A DNA stretch of 64,000 bases, from positions 1-64,000 of the forward strand of contig CAMNOU010000008.1 in the NCBI GenBank assembly GCA_946546945.1, in the 5' to 3' direction. Position numbers and translations under genes: made by a program. The stretch comes from an uncultured Lachnospiraceae bacterium. Its GTDB lineage: Bacteria > Bacillota > Clostridia > Lachnospirales > Lachnospiraceae. This document shows, in pieces, positions 1 to 9,833 of the stretch. The first letter of the stretch is position 1. Every line of letters starts with the position of its first letter. Below the pieces are notes generated by a model, which worked only from the letters and a program-made list of their open reading frames with translations, did not search any database and was not told where the DNA came from.

Positions 1-969
1 GCCTTAATTGGCGCTGATGGGAAGCACGTGTTTTCAAACATGTGAGACTTCACTGATGATTATTCCATCAATGAGAAAGAGTTTCGCGCATATCTTCGTT
101 GGTTAAAGAGTTTTTATGATCAGGGAATCCAGGGGCTGGTCTGCAACGGTCACACGGGTGAGATTACAGGTCTGACCAGGGCTGAAAGAAAACGGGTTAC
201 TGAAATCTGCGCAGAAGAATGCGGTGATATTATGACAATTATTTCTGGTGTGAATTGTGAGAATACACAGGAATCTATCGAGATGGCTGCTGAGGCAAAG
301 GAAGCGGGAGCAGACGGCATTTTGCTGATGCCTCCTCATATGTGGCTGCGTTTTGGAATGAATCCGAATGCTTCATTTGAGTATGTGAAAGATGTCGCAG
401 AAGGAGCTGATATCGACATTATTATACATCTTTATCCGGCGACATCCAAGGCCTTTTATCCGGTTGAAACACTGATAAAAATGTGCAAAGAGATTGATCG
501 CGTAAAGTGCATTAAGATGGGCACCCGTGTCACATCTATCTATGAGCATGATGTTCGTCTTCTGCGTCAGGAGTGCCCGGATATCAGCCTGATTACCTGC
601 CATGATGAGACACTCTGTGTTTCCTGGTTCCCCGGCATGGACGGAGCCCTGATCGGTTTTGCCGGATGCGTCCCGGAATTGATCTGCCCGGCCAGAGAAG
701 TGTTTGCAAATCCTGATAAGCACACATTGAAAGAGGCGCAGGATTGGAGCGACCGGATTTACCATATCAGCCAGGCAATCTATGGAGGAGGTCAGCCTTC
801 CGGAGAGGCTCATGCGAGGCTGAAAGAGACCCTGGTGCAGAGAGGAATCTTTAAGAGCGCACTGATGAGAAAACCTGTGCTTCCGCTGAATCAGGAAGAA
901 AAAGACTGGATTGCTGCCGGAATTAAGGCAAGCGGGCTGGAAAAGGTGGATATGAGTAAATACGAATAA
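1..969 (+). pseudogene. DHDPS/DapA-family lyase (class I aldolase fold), 5' part disrupted and cut by window edge
   Basis: ORF 232..969 has DHDPS-like motifs (GADGILLMPPH, RVKCIKMG Schiff-base Lys region). The same frame upstream encodes NEKEFRAYLRWLKSFYDQGIQGLVCNGHTGEITGLTRAE, typical of the family N-terminus, but has an in-frame TGA at 43-45 and no good start between 46 and 231. Confidence 0.6.
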
Positions 970-1113
970 ATGCTGTTACATTTATCAGATACTCTGTGAA
1001 GAATAGTCAGTTAACGAAACGTTGAGACGAATGAGGAGGGCATATATATGGATGTGTTCGCATATGTGCCCTCCTCTCTCTTAACATATCGGAGCATATA
1101 GGAGAAGATAAAT

Positions 1114-2422
1114 ATGAGCATTACACAACTTGGACTTGATAAGCCGGTGCAGGAACGATTGGGATTCGATCCGGCAAATGTGAAAAAATTATCGTTTCTG
1201 GAAATTCTAAAAAAAGTCGGTCCGGGAATTATTCTGACTGGTATCGTGATTGGACCGGGCAACATAACGACATCTGCAATGATGGGAGCAAATTACGGAT
1301 ATCAGCTGATGTGGCTTATCATCCCGATTATTGTTATGGGAATCACCTTTACGATGGCTTCTTATCGGATATCCATCATGACAGGCATGCCAATTCTTCA
1401 TGCAATCCGGCATTATTACGGTGGTGTGGCATCAGGATTTTGTGGAGTAGCCCTGTTTTTGTCTTGCTTCTTTTTTACCTTGGGCAATGTCACCGGGGCA
1501 GGTGCGGGCATGAATCTGATTTTTGGAATAGACTGGAGAATCGGAGCGTTGATTGTATTGGCGATTCTGGCGTTTTGTTATCTTACAAAGGGGAGTTTAT
1601 TCGAAAGTTGAAAAAGCCATTCTGATCTGTATCTGCGGGATGATTGTCGCGTTTGTGGCAACACTCATTGCAACAGGAGGTCCATCCTGGGGAGGATTGA
1701 TGCGCGGATTGACACATCCATCTATTCCACAGGGATCTCTGACCACAGCATTGGCCTACATCAGCACGAACGCAGCGGTCACAGCAGGAGTTTATGGTAC
1801 TTATCTGGGAATCGAGAAAAAATGGAAGAAAGAAGACCTTTTTAACGGAGCTATGCGGGCGGATGCAATCACGCACATAGTCACAGTTGTCCTCATATCA
1901 GGGGCTATCGTTCTGGTGGGCGCGATTGTCCTGAATCCGGATGGGATCGCTATTACGTCTTCGGCACAGCTGGGTGATCTGCTGCGGCCGTTTCTTGGGG
2001 GCGCTGCTCCAATCGTAATGGGAATTGCTATCATCGGAGCAGGGTTTTCCTCATTGCTGGGCAATACCCAGAGAGGCGTCGTTCTTTTGAACGCGGGACT
2101 GAACAGGCAAATTGGACTGGAATCAAGACCTGTCAAAGTGCTTTGTATCATTTGTCTTGCTGCTGCAACCCTGATTTGTTTTGCTTACGGCGGCTCCCCG
2201 ACGCAGTTGATTTTTATTGCTAATGTGGCTACTTCTGTTGCGACGCCGGTTGCCGGATTGTTTATGGTTCTGATTCTCTGGAAACAGGAACTTTTTACCG
2301 GTTACAAATCACCCCGGGCGCTTCAGATCAGCATGACCATCTGCTACCTGTTCGCTCTTATCATAACGATAAATGCACTGCGCATGCAGATTGCAAATCT
2401 GATTCACTCATTCGTGGGATGA
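1114..2422 (+). pseudogene. Nramp-family divalent metal transporter-like permease, frameshifted
   Basis: ORFs 1114..1611 and 1553..2422 are consecutive parts of one Nramp-like protein. Frames switch at the G4 run 1590-1593 (..FCYLTKG|VYSKVEKAILI..). Confidence 0.7.
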
Positions 2423-2471
2423 AGAAATGCTATGGAAGGGAGCGTTGGTTTTATCAGTGTTTCCTGATGAA

Positions 2472-2521
2472 TGACATATGTTGCCTTTCACTGGCTATTC
2501 AGGGAAAGGCAACATATGTCA
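2472..2521. repeat. 18-bp perfect inverted repeat with 14-nt loop
   Basis: tgacatatgttgcctttc (2472-2489) / gaaaggcaacatatgtca (2504-2521), no T-tract following. Confidence 0.75.
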
Positions 2522-2550
2522 GAAAATTGTAAGAAAATATAAAATTTCTA

Positions 2551-2579
2551 TTGACAATTGTCAGATAATATTGTATAGT
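2551..2579 (+). promoter_or_regulatory. sigma-A type promoter
   Basis: TTGACA (2551-2556) - 17 nt - TATAGT (2574-2579). Confidence 0.7.
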
Positions 2580-2585
2580 AAAGCC

Positions 2586-2816
2586 AGATAAAGAAGAGAA
2601 ACACTAGACAGATAGAGGAAATTTATTCCTGAAGTAAATGAGAAAAAGTATGGTGGTTTCGATTCAGTCAGAGAATTATTGTTCGTGAAAGAATGTACCG
2701 GCCAATGGAAAGGCGGTGCGAAGAAATCTTACGAAAGAGAGGTTAGATAGTGAGACTGCTGGAATTTCATTGATGGCTCGTCTGAGAGAAAAAAGAATCA
2801 GACGAGCTAATTTTTT
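2586..2816 (+). ncRNA. candidate small RNA or terminating 5' leader
   Basis: Strong promoter upstream, no convincing ORF, ends in terminator gctcgtctga-N12-tcagacgagc-taatttttt (2776-2816). Confidence 0.45.
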
Positions 2817-2893
2817 GCCCTTTTTTACTTGCCTTGTCTCCATAGGGTATGCGATAATGATTGGAAGCTACATGAGATAAGGAGGTTGAATAG

Positions 2894-3283
2894 ATGACAG
2901 TTGAGGAACGTGCGGAAAGAGCAATGCAGATTCATGGCAAAGGAAATAATTGCTGCCAGTCGGTGGCAGGAGCCTGTGCGGATCTGGTGGATATGTCAGA
3001 GGAAGATCTTTTGAAAATCGGCGCCGGATTTGGCGGCGGCATGGGATGCATGGAGGCCACCTGCGGAGCCCTGGTGGGAGCGGTCATGATTGCCGGTCTT
3101 ATGAAGGACGGGAAAAAAGCGGTTCCAGTGGCACGGCAGATTTTGAAGAGATTTGAAGAAAAATGCGGTGCAATCACCTGTAAGGATTTAAAAGGAAGAG
3201 ATACAGGAAAGGTTCTTTGTCCATGCGATGAGTGTGTACGCAACGGAGTTCGTTCTCTGATGGAAATCATGCAGAAAAAATGA
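2894..3283 (+). CDS. C_GCAxxG_C_C family (putative redox-active) protein
   Basis: 129 aa with conserved Cys pattern (NNCCQSV, GCMEATCGALVGA, KCGAITCKDLKG, CDECV); SD aggagg. Confidence 0.85.
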   Translation: MTVEERAERAMQIHGKGNNCCQSVAGACADLVDMSEEDLLKIGAGFGGGMGCMEATCGALVGAVMIAGLMKDGKKAVPVARQILKRFEEKCGAITCKDLKGRDTGKVLCPCDECVRNGVRSLMEIMQKK

Positions 3284-3305
3284 CGGCAGTCTGCCGTCAT
3301 TTTTT
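3275..3305. terminator. bidirectional terminator between convergent genes
   Basis: aaaaaatgacggcag t ctgccgtcatttttt: perfect 15-bp arms, contains both TGA stop codons. Confidence 0.85.
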
Positions 3306-4082
3306 GTTGAAGCTGGAAAGAAATTGCTTTGTTCTTTCCTGGGTGGGGTTTTCGAATACTTCGTTCGGATTCCCCTGTTCCAGGATATAGCCGTTGTCCA
3401 TGAAGATGACCTGGCTGGAGACGTCTCTGGCAAAGGACATTTCATGGGTTACGATGATCATGGTGGTTTTCTGCGTGGCAAGTTCTTTGATGACCTTCAG
3501 TACTTCGCCGGTAAGCTCGGGATCCAGTGCGGAGGTTGGTTCGTCAAAACAGAGGATGTCTGGTTTCATGGCCAGGGCGCGGGCGATGGCAACACGCTGA
3601 CATTGTCCTCCGGAGAGCTGGTGGGGATAGTTGCCCATCCGGTCAGCCAGCCCCATTTGTGTTAAAAGGGTTTCTGCCTCTGACTGAATCTGTTCCTGGA
3701 TTTCTTTTTTGCGGGATTTATAATCCGGCTGGCTTTTGGCCAGCAGTTCTTTGGCCAGCATGACATTTTTTAAAGCTGTATACTGCGGGAACAGATTGAA
3801 GGATTGAAATACAAGCCCGAAATGGAGCCTGTTTTTCCGGATTTCCGATTCCTGCAGGGTGCGGGCATCTGCACCGTCAAAGAGTACATTTCCTTTGACG
3901 CGGATGATACCGCGGTCGGGCTGCTCCAGAAAGTTCAGGCAGCGAAGAAGCGTTGTCTTTCCGCTTCCGGAGGAACCGATGATGGAGAGTACTTCGCTCT
4001 TTTCCAGAGAAAAGCTGATGTCTTTGAGCACTTCTGTGCGGTCAAAGGATTTGCTGATGTGTTCGACTTCTAATATGGCCAT
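3297..4082 (-). CDS. polar amino acid ABC transporter ATP-binding protein
   Basis: Walker A GSSGSGKTT, signature LSGGQCQR, Walker B ILCFDEPTSALDPE. Confidence 0.92.
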   Translation of the reverse strand: MAILEVEHISKSFDRTEVLKDISFSLEKSEVLSIIGSSGSGKTTLLRCLNFLEQPDRGIIRVKGNVLFDGADARTLQESEIRKNRLHFGLVFQSFNLFPQYTALKNVMLAKELLAKSQPDYKSRKKEIQEQIQSEAETLLTQMGLADRMGNYPHQLSGGQCQRVAIARALAMKPDILCFDEPTSALDPELTGEVLKVIKELATQKTTMIIVTHEMSFARDVSSQVIFMDNGYILEQGNPNEVFENPTQERTKQFLSSFNKK

Positions 4083-4094
4083 CTTTTTATCCTC

Positions 4095-4781
4095 CTACCT
4101 GAAAAAATCCAGTTTTTTCTCGATGCGTCCCAGAACAATGGTCAGGATTCCATTGCAGATGAGATAATAAATGCCGGTAAAGAACAGCGGCCAGATCGCA
4201 CCGGAGATTCCCTGTGAACCTTTCATGAAAGCCTGCCCGGCCCAGATGATCTCCTGCAGCGCGATGATGCGTGCGAGGGAGGTGTCTTTTACAAGAGTGA
4301 GAATCTCGTTAGACATCGGAGGGACGATCCGTTTGATCATCTGGAGCAGTTTAACATGGAAGAAAATCTGCCCTTTCGTCATACCGAGTACGAGCCCTGC
4401 TTCATCCTGTCCGACAGGAATAGACTGGATGCCGCCGCGGTAAATCTCTGAAAAATAACATGCATAGTTGATGATGAATGCGACTGCGGATGCGGCGAAG
4501 CGTCCTGCTTCATTGCCGCCCCAGATGGCATTATGCAGAACCAGTCCCGGAAAATAGTAAATGATCAGCAGCTGGATCATGAGCGGGGTGCCGCGGACGA
4601 TCCAGATGATGATTTTGAAAATGGCGCTGATGATCCTGATATTTGACCGGGATCCGAATGAGATAACAAGACCAAGAGGGACGGCGCCCAGCAGGGTGAC
4701 GCCGAAAAGTTTTAAGGTCTGTAAAAATCCGATGTTCAGTGCGTGGAGAACAATCGGCAGCTGCTGAAAAAATTGTTCCAT
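4095..4781 (-). CDS. amino acid ABC transporter permease (HisM/GlnP family)
   Basis: 228-aa membrane protein, RGTPLMIQLLI and EIYRGGIQSIPVGQDEA motifs; operonic with ATPase and SBP. Confidence 0.92.
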   Translation of the reverse strand: MEQFFQQLPIVLHALNIGFLQTLKLFGVTLLGAVPLGLVISFGSRSNIRIISAIFKIIIWIVRGTPLMIQLLIIYYFPGLVLHNAIWGGNEAGRFAASAVAFIINYACYFSEIYRGGIQSIPVGQDEAGLVLGMTKGQIFFHVKLLQMIKRIVPPMSNEILTLVKDTSLARIIALQEIIWAGQAFMKGSQGISGAIWPLFFTGIYYLICNGILTIVLGRIEKKLDFFR

Positions 4782-4815
4782 AACTTTGCCCGCTTTCTAT
4801 TTTTTTAACCTTATT

Positions 4816-4937
4816 TCAAGTCTCGCTTGCGAGACTTGATGCGGAATTCGGGACAGCGTCAGCTGACATCTTCCAAACCGAATTCCTGCGCATCCTCGCG
4901 GAGCGTTTATCTCGGTGGGGGTCTTCTCACACTGAGA
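4816..4937 (-). repeat. nested-palindrome dispersed repeat, copy A
   Basis: Reverse complement tctcagtgtgagaa...ctccgcgaggatgcgcaggaattcggtttggaagatgtcagctgacgctg...caagtctcgcaagcgagacttga matches copies at 7591 and 48991. Confidence 0.9.
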
Positions 4938-4938
4938 T

Positions 4939-4965
4939 AAAAAGGGGCGGCTTGCTGGCCGCCCC
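4939..4965 (-). terminator. Rho-independent terminator/attenuator after the SBP gene
   Basis: Minus strand ggggcggc cagcaa gccgcccc ttttt. Confidence 0.75.
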
Positions 4966-4983
4966 GGAATCTCTTAGTGCATG

Positions 4984-5847
4984 TTACTGTTCAATGATAC
5001 TGTTTTCGATTCCGTACTGTGCGGCAATATCGGTCATGGTGCCATCTGCGTATTTCTCTGCGAAAAAGCTGTTCAGGGCTTCTACTGCATCGGAGCCTTT
5101 GCGGAATCCTACGCCGTACTCTTCATCTACCAGAACGACTGCGGTCGTAAGGTCTGCATAGTTCGTTCCTTCGCCTGTCATGGCTTCTGCCATCAGAAGA
5201 TCAATAATCGCGGCGTCAGAGGTTCCGGCTGAAACTTCCATCAGCGCATTTGCCTGAGAGGAAACAGATGTGTAGTTCAGCTCGTTTTCCTGCGCTGCGC
5301 CTTCGCCGGCACTGCCTGCCTCTACGGCAAAGTTCAGGTCAGCAAGACTTTCCACATCCTGATACTGGTCTGCAACATCTGCTGAAATGACGACAACCTG
5401 TGAGTTGCTGCTGTAGGCATTCGTGCAGTCCATGGAGCTGGTTACCTCGGGAGTAAGCGTCATTCCGTTCCATACACAGTCAATGGATTTGTTGTCAAGT
5501 TCAAGAATCTTGTTGTCCCAGTCGATCTCGATGAGTTCTGCTTCAACACCGATGCTTTCTGCAAAGGCTTTTGCCATATCAGCGTCAAAACCGATCCAGT
5601 TGCCGTCCGCGTCTTTGTAGTCCATAGGCTCAAAGTCTGTGATGCCGACGACAAGAGTACCTTTGTCACGGATATATGCCAGATCGCTTTCGGCATCAGC
5701 AGAATCTGCTGTGCTCTGTGTGTTTTCTTCTGCTGCCGATGCTGCGTCAGCAGCTGCATCTGCGCTGTTCGCTGCGCTTTTGTTTCCGCATGCTGCCATG
5801 GAACAGATCATGCCTGCTGCCAGTGCCATTACGAGTAATTTTTTCAT
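4984..5847 (-). CDS. amino acid ABC transporter substrate-binding lipoprotein
   Basis: Start ATG 5847 with upstream gaggag; lipoprotein signal MKKLLVMALAAGMICSMAAC; SBP_bac_3-like (GTLVVGITDFEPMDYKDADGNWIGFDADMAKAFAE). The track start at 5994 is too far upstream. Confidence 0.9.
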   Translation of the reverse strand: MKKLLVMALAAGMICSMAACGNKSAANSADAAADAASAAEENTQSTADSADAESDLAYIRDKGTLVVGITDFEPMDYKDADGNWIGFDADMAKAFAESIGVEAELIEIDWDNKILELDNKSIDCVWNGMTLTPEVTSSMDCTNAYSSNSQVVVISADVADQYQDVESLADLNFAVEAGSAGEGAAQENELNYTSVSSQANALMEVSAGTSDAAIIDLLMAEAMTGEGTNYADLTTAVVLVDEEYGVGFRKGSDAVEALNSFFAEKYADGTMTDIAAQYGIENSIIEQ

Positions 5848-6053
5848 AGATCTTATTCTCCTCTTCTTATGATAAGCTGTATTCCGCCTGCTCTGTGGAA
5901 CACGCTTTTCCACGAAAGCGTGGTCACACGCTAACATATTAGCAATATACCACGCTAAAGTCAAGATATTATTGAAGAATTGTTGCAAAATCATGTGTTT
6001 CAGGTAAAATAGAAGAAGAGTATAGTGTTATGTACGGAAGGGGTTTTTGGTTT

Positions 6054-7556
6054 ATGAAAAAATATGTGATGGCATTGGATCAGGGGACGACCAGTTCGCG
6101 GTGCATTCTGTTTGATAAAGAAGGGCACATTGTTTCGATTGTACAGAAAGAGTTCAAACAGATCTACCCGCATCCGGGCTGGGTGGAACATGATCCGATG
6201 GATATCTGGTATTCGCAGCTTGCGGTGGCCCAGGAGGCTCTGGGAAGAGCAAATATAACAGGCGACGGGATTGCGGCGATCGGGATTACCAATCAGCGTG
6301 AGACGACGGTTGTCTGGAACCGCCATACCGGAATGCCTGTTTACAATGCGATTGTATGGCAGTGCCGCAGAACAGCAGAGCAGATCGATCAGCTGAAAAA
6401 GGATGGTCTGGAGGAGTATGTGCGGGAAAAGACGGGGCTGATAGCCGACGCCTATTTCAGCGCTTCCAAGGTGGCCTGGATTCTTGATCATGTGGAAGGG
6501 GCGAGAGAAGAAGCGGAGGCCGGCAACCTTCTGTTTGGAACAATCGATACATGGCTGATCTGGAAGCTGACCAACGGCCGGTCGCATGTGACAGATTATA
6601 CAAATGCATCGCGCACGATGATGTTTGATATCTATCATCTTTGCTGGGATGAGAAAATCCTGTCTTATTTTGGGATTCCGAAGGCCATGCTGCCGGAAGT
6701 GAGACCTTCCAGCGGTGAGTTCGGGCTGACCGATCGGTCACTTTTCGGGGAGAGCATCCCGATTACAGGCGTGGCCGGGGATCAGCAGGCGGCTTTGTTC
6801 GGTCAGTGCTGTTTCGAACGCGGAGAATTGAAAAATACATATGGGACAGGCTGTTTTCTCCTTCTGAATACGGGAGAGGAACCGGTCCGCACGAAAAGCA
6901 GGCTGATCACAACCATTGCGGCCGGCACGAAAGACAGGGTTCAGTATGCGGTGGAAGGAAGTGTATTTGTTGCGGGAGCTGCGATTCAGTGGCTGCGTGA
7001 CGAGATGCGTCTGATCGAAAGCGCGGAGGATTCCCAGCGTCTGGCGATGAGCGTACCGGATACCGCCGGAGTCTATGTCGTGCCTGCGTTTACGGGCATT
7101 GGTGCCCCGTACTGGGACCAGTATGCGAGAGGCTGCGTAGTAGGAATTACAAGGGGATGCAAAAAAGAACATTTTGTCAGAGCGACACTGGAATCGCTTG
7201 CTTATCAGATTTATGATATTCTGGAGACGATCGTGAAGGAATCGGATATGGAACTGAAGAGTCTGAAGGTGGATGGAGGAGCATCCCGCAATGATTTCCT
7301 GATGCAGTTTCAGTCTGATATCCTGGGCCTGGACGTACAGCGTCCGGAATGCGTTGAGACGACAGCTTTGGGGGCAGCTTATCTGGCCGGAATTTCCGTG
7401 GGGTATTGGAAAGATACAGACGAGATCAGAGAAAACTGGAAGCTGGCCGATACATTCCATCCCGACATGGAAGAGGATGTCAGGAAGAGAAAAATCCGGG
7501 GATGGAAACGCGCTGTGGAGAGATCCTTTGACTGGGCAAAGGAAGAAGACTGTTGA
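6054..7556 (+). CDS. glpK: glycerol kinase
   Basis: [52 protein letters not shown] family signatures throughout. Confidence 0.95.
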   Translation: MKKYVMALDQGTTSSRCILFDKEGHIVSIVQKEFKQIYPHPGWVEHDPMDIWYSQLAVAQEALGRANITGDGIAAIGITNQRETTVVWNRHTGMPVYNAIVWQCRRTAEQIDQLKKDGLEEYVREKTGLIADAYFSASKVAWILDHVEGAREEAEAGNLLFGTIDTWLIWKLTNGRSHVTDYTNASRTMMFDIYHLCWDEKILSYFGIPKAMLPEVRPSSGEFGLTDRSLFGESIPITGVAGDQQAALFGQCCFERGELKNTYGTGCFLLLNTGEEPVRTKSRLITTIAAGTKDRVQYAVEGSVFVAGAAIQWLRDEMRLIESAEDSQRLAMSVPDTAGVYVVPAFTGIGAPYWDQYARGCVVGITRGCKKEHFVRATLESLAYQIYDILETIVKESDMELKSLKVDGGASRNDFLMQFQSDILGLDVQRPECVETTALGAAYLAGISVGYWKDTDEIRENWKLADTFHPDMEEDVRKRKIRGWKRAVERSFDWAKEEDC

Positions 7557-7590
7557 TGGCATTCGGAAGGGAAAGATATAAAGAAGATAT

Positions 7591-7681
7591 ACGCTCCGCG
7601 AGGATGCGCAGGAATTCGGTTTGGAAGATGTCAGCTGACGCTGACCCGAATTCCGCGCCAAGTCTCGCGAGCGAGACTTGA
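7591..7681 (+). repeat. nested-palindrome dispersed repeat, copy B (lacks first hairpin)
   Basis: acgctccgcgaggatgcgcaggaattcggtttggaagatgtcagctgacgctgacccgaattccgcgccaagtctcgcgagcgagacttga. Confidence 0.9.
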
Positions 7682-7682
7682 A

Positions 7683-8630
7683 TTACAGATGCAATCCTCT
7701 GGTTTCTTCACATCCGAGAACGATGTTCAGGCACTGGATAGCGGCTCCGGAAGCGCCTTTGCCCAGGTTGTCGAAACGGGAGGAAACAAGGATACGGTCA
7801 TCATTGCCGGTAACAAAAATCTCGATGCCATCCCATCCTGAGCAGTTGTTGCTTCCGAGGAAGTTTCTGCTGTCCGCTTCTGCGCCGAGCGGCATTACTT
7901 TGATGAAGGGTTCGCCTTCAAAGTGCTTTGCGTAAAGCTCACGGATCGAGGCGGGGGTCTGAACTCCGTTCAGCAGATCTGCGTAGAGCGGCACGCTTAC
8001 CAGCATGCCGCTGTAGTAGTCGGCGACGATCGGGGAAAAGAGAGGCTCTTTTGCCAGACCGGTGATGGCTTTCATTTCCTTCAGATGCTTATGCATCTGG
8101 GAGAGTCCGTACTGCCGGGGAGAATTCAGTTCATCATCACGGGTGCTGCCTTCGTATTCGGCAATCATTTTCTTGCCGCCGCCGCTGTAGCCGGTGAGGG
8201 AGAAGCTGGATACCGGATAATCCTTCGGGAGGATTCCCGCGGCAGTCAGCGGATAGACCAGAGTGATAAAACCGGTCGCGTGACAGCCGGGAACCGCGAT
8301 CCTTTTGCCGGTCCGGATGGCTTCGCGGTGTGCCGGAGACAGTTCCGGATAACCGTACGCCCAGCCGGCCTCTGTTCGGTGAGCTGTGGAGGTGTCGATC
8401 AGGATAACGTCATTGTTTTCCACAAAGGAAACGGCTTCGCGCGCCGCCGCATCCGGAAGACAGAGGAAGGTGATATCGGATGCGTTGATGAATTTGCGGA
8501 TTTCTCCGGGATCCTTGCGAAGATCGGAAGAAATCTTCAGAAGCTCAATGTCATCGCGCCCTTCGAAACGCTCGAAGATACGCAGCCCGGTCGTGCCTTC
8601 ACTCCCGTCGATGAATATTTTTTTCTTCAT
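7683..8630 (-). CDS. argC: N-acetyl-gamma-glutamyl-phosphate reductase
   Basis: MKKKIFIDGSEGTTGLRIFERF; active-site region AVPGCHATGFITLVYPL. Confidence 0.93.
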   Translation of the reverse strand: MKKKIFIDGSEGTTGLRIFERFEGRDDIELLKISSDLRKDPGEIRKFINASDITFLCLPDAAAREAVSFVENNDVILIDTSTAHRTEAGWAYGYPELSPAHREAIRTGKRIAVPGCHATGFITLVYPLTAAGILPKDYPVSSFSLTGYSGGGKKMIAEYEGSTRDDELNSPRQYGLSQMHKHLKEMKAITGLAKEPLFSPIVADYYSGMLVSVPLYADLLNGVQTPASIRELYAKHFEGEPFIKVMPLGAEADSRNFLGSNNCSGWDGIEIFVTGNDDRILVSSRFDNLGKGASGAAIQCLNIVLGCEETRGLHL

Positions 8631-8816
8631 TATATAAATACCTCATTTCATAAAGTTCTTAAAAACTGTAAATGTTATACCATAGAAAAAACAGAATTGC
8701 AATGCGGGGGTGACTTTTTTAAAGGAAAGTATTATAATGATGCATACGCACCGTGCGCGGCACGGCAGGAACGGCGAGGCGTTCCTGGAAAAACATAAAA
8801 ACGGAGCGGATAGAAT

Positions 8817-9317
8817 ATGGAGTACTGGGATATCTATGATAAGAACAAGCAGAAGACAGGGCGTACGATGAAACGAAACGACTGGTGCCTGAAGGATGAT
8901 GAATATCATCTGACGGTGCTCGGAATCGTAGCCCGCCCGGATGGGAAGTTCCTGATTACGAAGCGGGTGATGTCAAAGAACTGGGCTCCGGGCTGGTGGG
9001 AGGTCTCCGGCGGCGGCGTGCAGGCGGGGGAGTCTTCCCGTGAAGCGGTGATCCGGGAAGTGAGAGAAGAGACCGGGCTGGATGTTTCCGGATGCGGGGA
9101 CGGATATTTGTTCACTTATCACCGGGAGAACCCGGGAGAAGGGGACAACTACTTCGTGGACGTCTATCGTTTTGAACTGGACTTTGACGAATCGGATGTC
9201 TGCATTCAGACATCGGAGACGGACGGTTTTATGCTTGCGGATGCGGATCAGATCAAAGCGTTTGCGGATCAGGGGATCTTTCTTCATTATGACAGCATAA
9301 AAAAAGCGTTTGCGTGA
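8817..9317 (+). CDS. NUDIX hydrolase
   Basis: Nudix box GGGVQAGESSREAVIREVREETGL. Confidence 0.9.
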   Translation: MEYWDIYDKNKQKTGRTMKRNDWCLKDDEYHLTVLGIVARPDGKFLITKRVMSKNWAPGWWEVSGGGVQAGESSREAVIREVREETGLDVSGCGDGYLFTYHRENPGEGDNYFVDVYRFELDFDESDVCIQTSETDGFMLADADQIKAFADQGIFLHYDSIKKAFA

Positions 9318-9437
9318 ATCGTAACGCGATGTGAAAAAAACTATTGACGGAGACTTGTTTCCTATGCTATAGTAGATGGGCGATGGAAGCAGGTCTTTTT
9401 TTTATGCCTAAAAATATGAAATTGGAGGTGGAATGTT

Positions 9438-9587
9438 GTGCGCGTAAAAATTACTTTGGCATGCACAGAGTGCAAGCAGCGTAATTACAACCTGACGAAG
9501 GATAAGAAAGCTCATCCGGACAGAATGGAAGTCAATAAGTATTGCAAGTTCTGCAGAAAGCATACTTTACACAAAGAGACGAAGTAG
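9438..9587 (+). CDS. rpmG: 50S ribosomal protein L33 (49 aa, GTG start; absent from ORF track)
   Basis: [51 protein letters not shown] ggaggtgg; followed by secE-nusG. Confidence 0.95.
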   Translation: MRVKITLACTECKQRNYNLTKDKKAHPDRMEVNKYCKFCRKHTLHKETK

Positions 9588-9614
9588 TCCGGCACGGCAA
9601 AGGAAGTGACAAAG

Positions 9615-9815
9615 ATGGAAGAAAACAAACAGAGTCGGCTTTCAGGCTGGTACAACGGACTCAAGGCTGAGTTTCACAAGATCAAATGGCTTGATCGGGA
9701 ATCCCTTGGGAAGCAGACTGTTGCAGTCATTGTTGTTTCTATTATCCTGGGCGTGATTATCGCTGTGCTGGATCTCGGGATTCAGCACGGAGTTGATTTC
9801 CTGGTAAATCTTTAG
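9615..9815 (+). CDS. secE: preprotein translocase subunit SecE
   Basis: Small single-TM protein between rpmG and nusG; start ATG 9615 preferred. Confidence 0.92.
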   Translation: MEENKQSRLSGWYNGLKAEFHKIKWLDRESLGKQTVAVIVVSIILGVIIAVLDLGIQHGVDFLVNL

Positions 9816-9833
9816 GAAGGCAAAGGTGAGGTT

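Noticed and set aside
43-45. TGA as a selenocysteine codon in the DHDPS-like gene
   Set aside because: No selenocysteine use is known for this family at this position and no convincing SECIS-like hairpin was recognised; gene damage is simpler.
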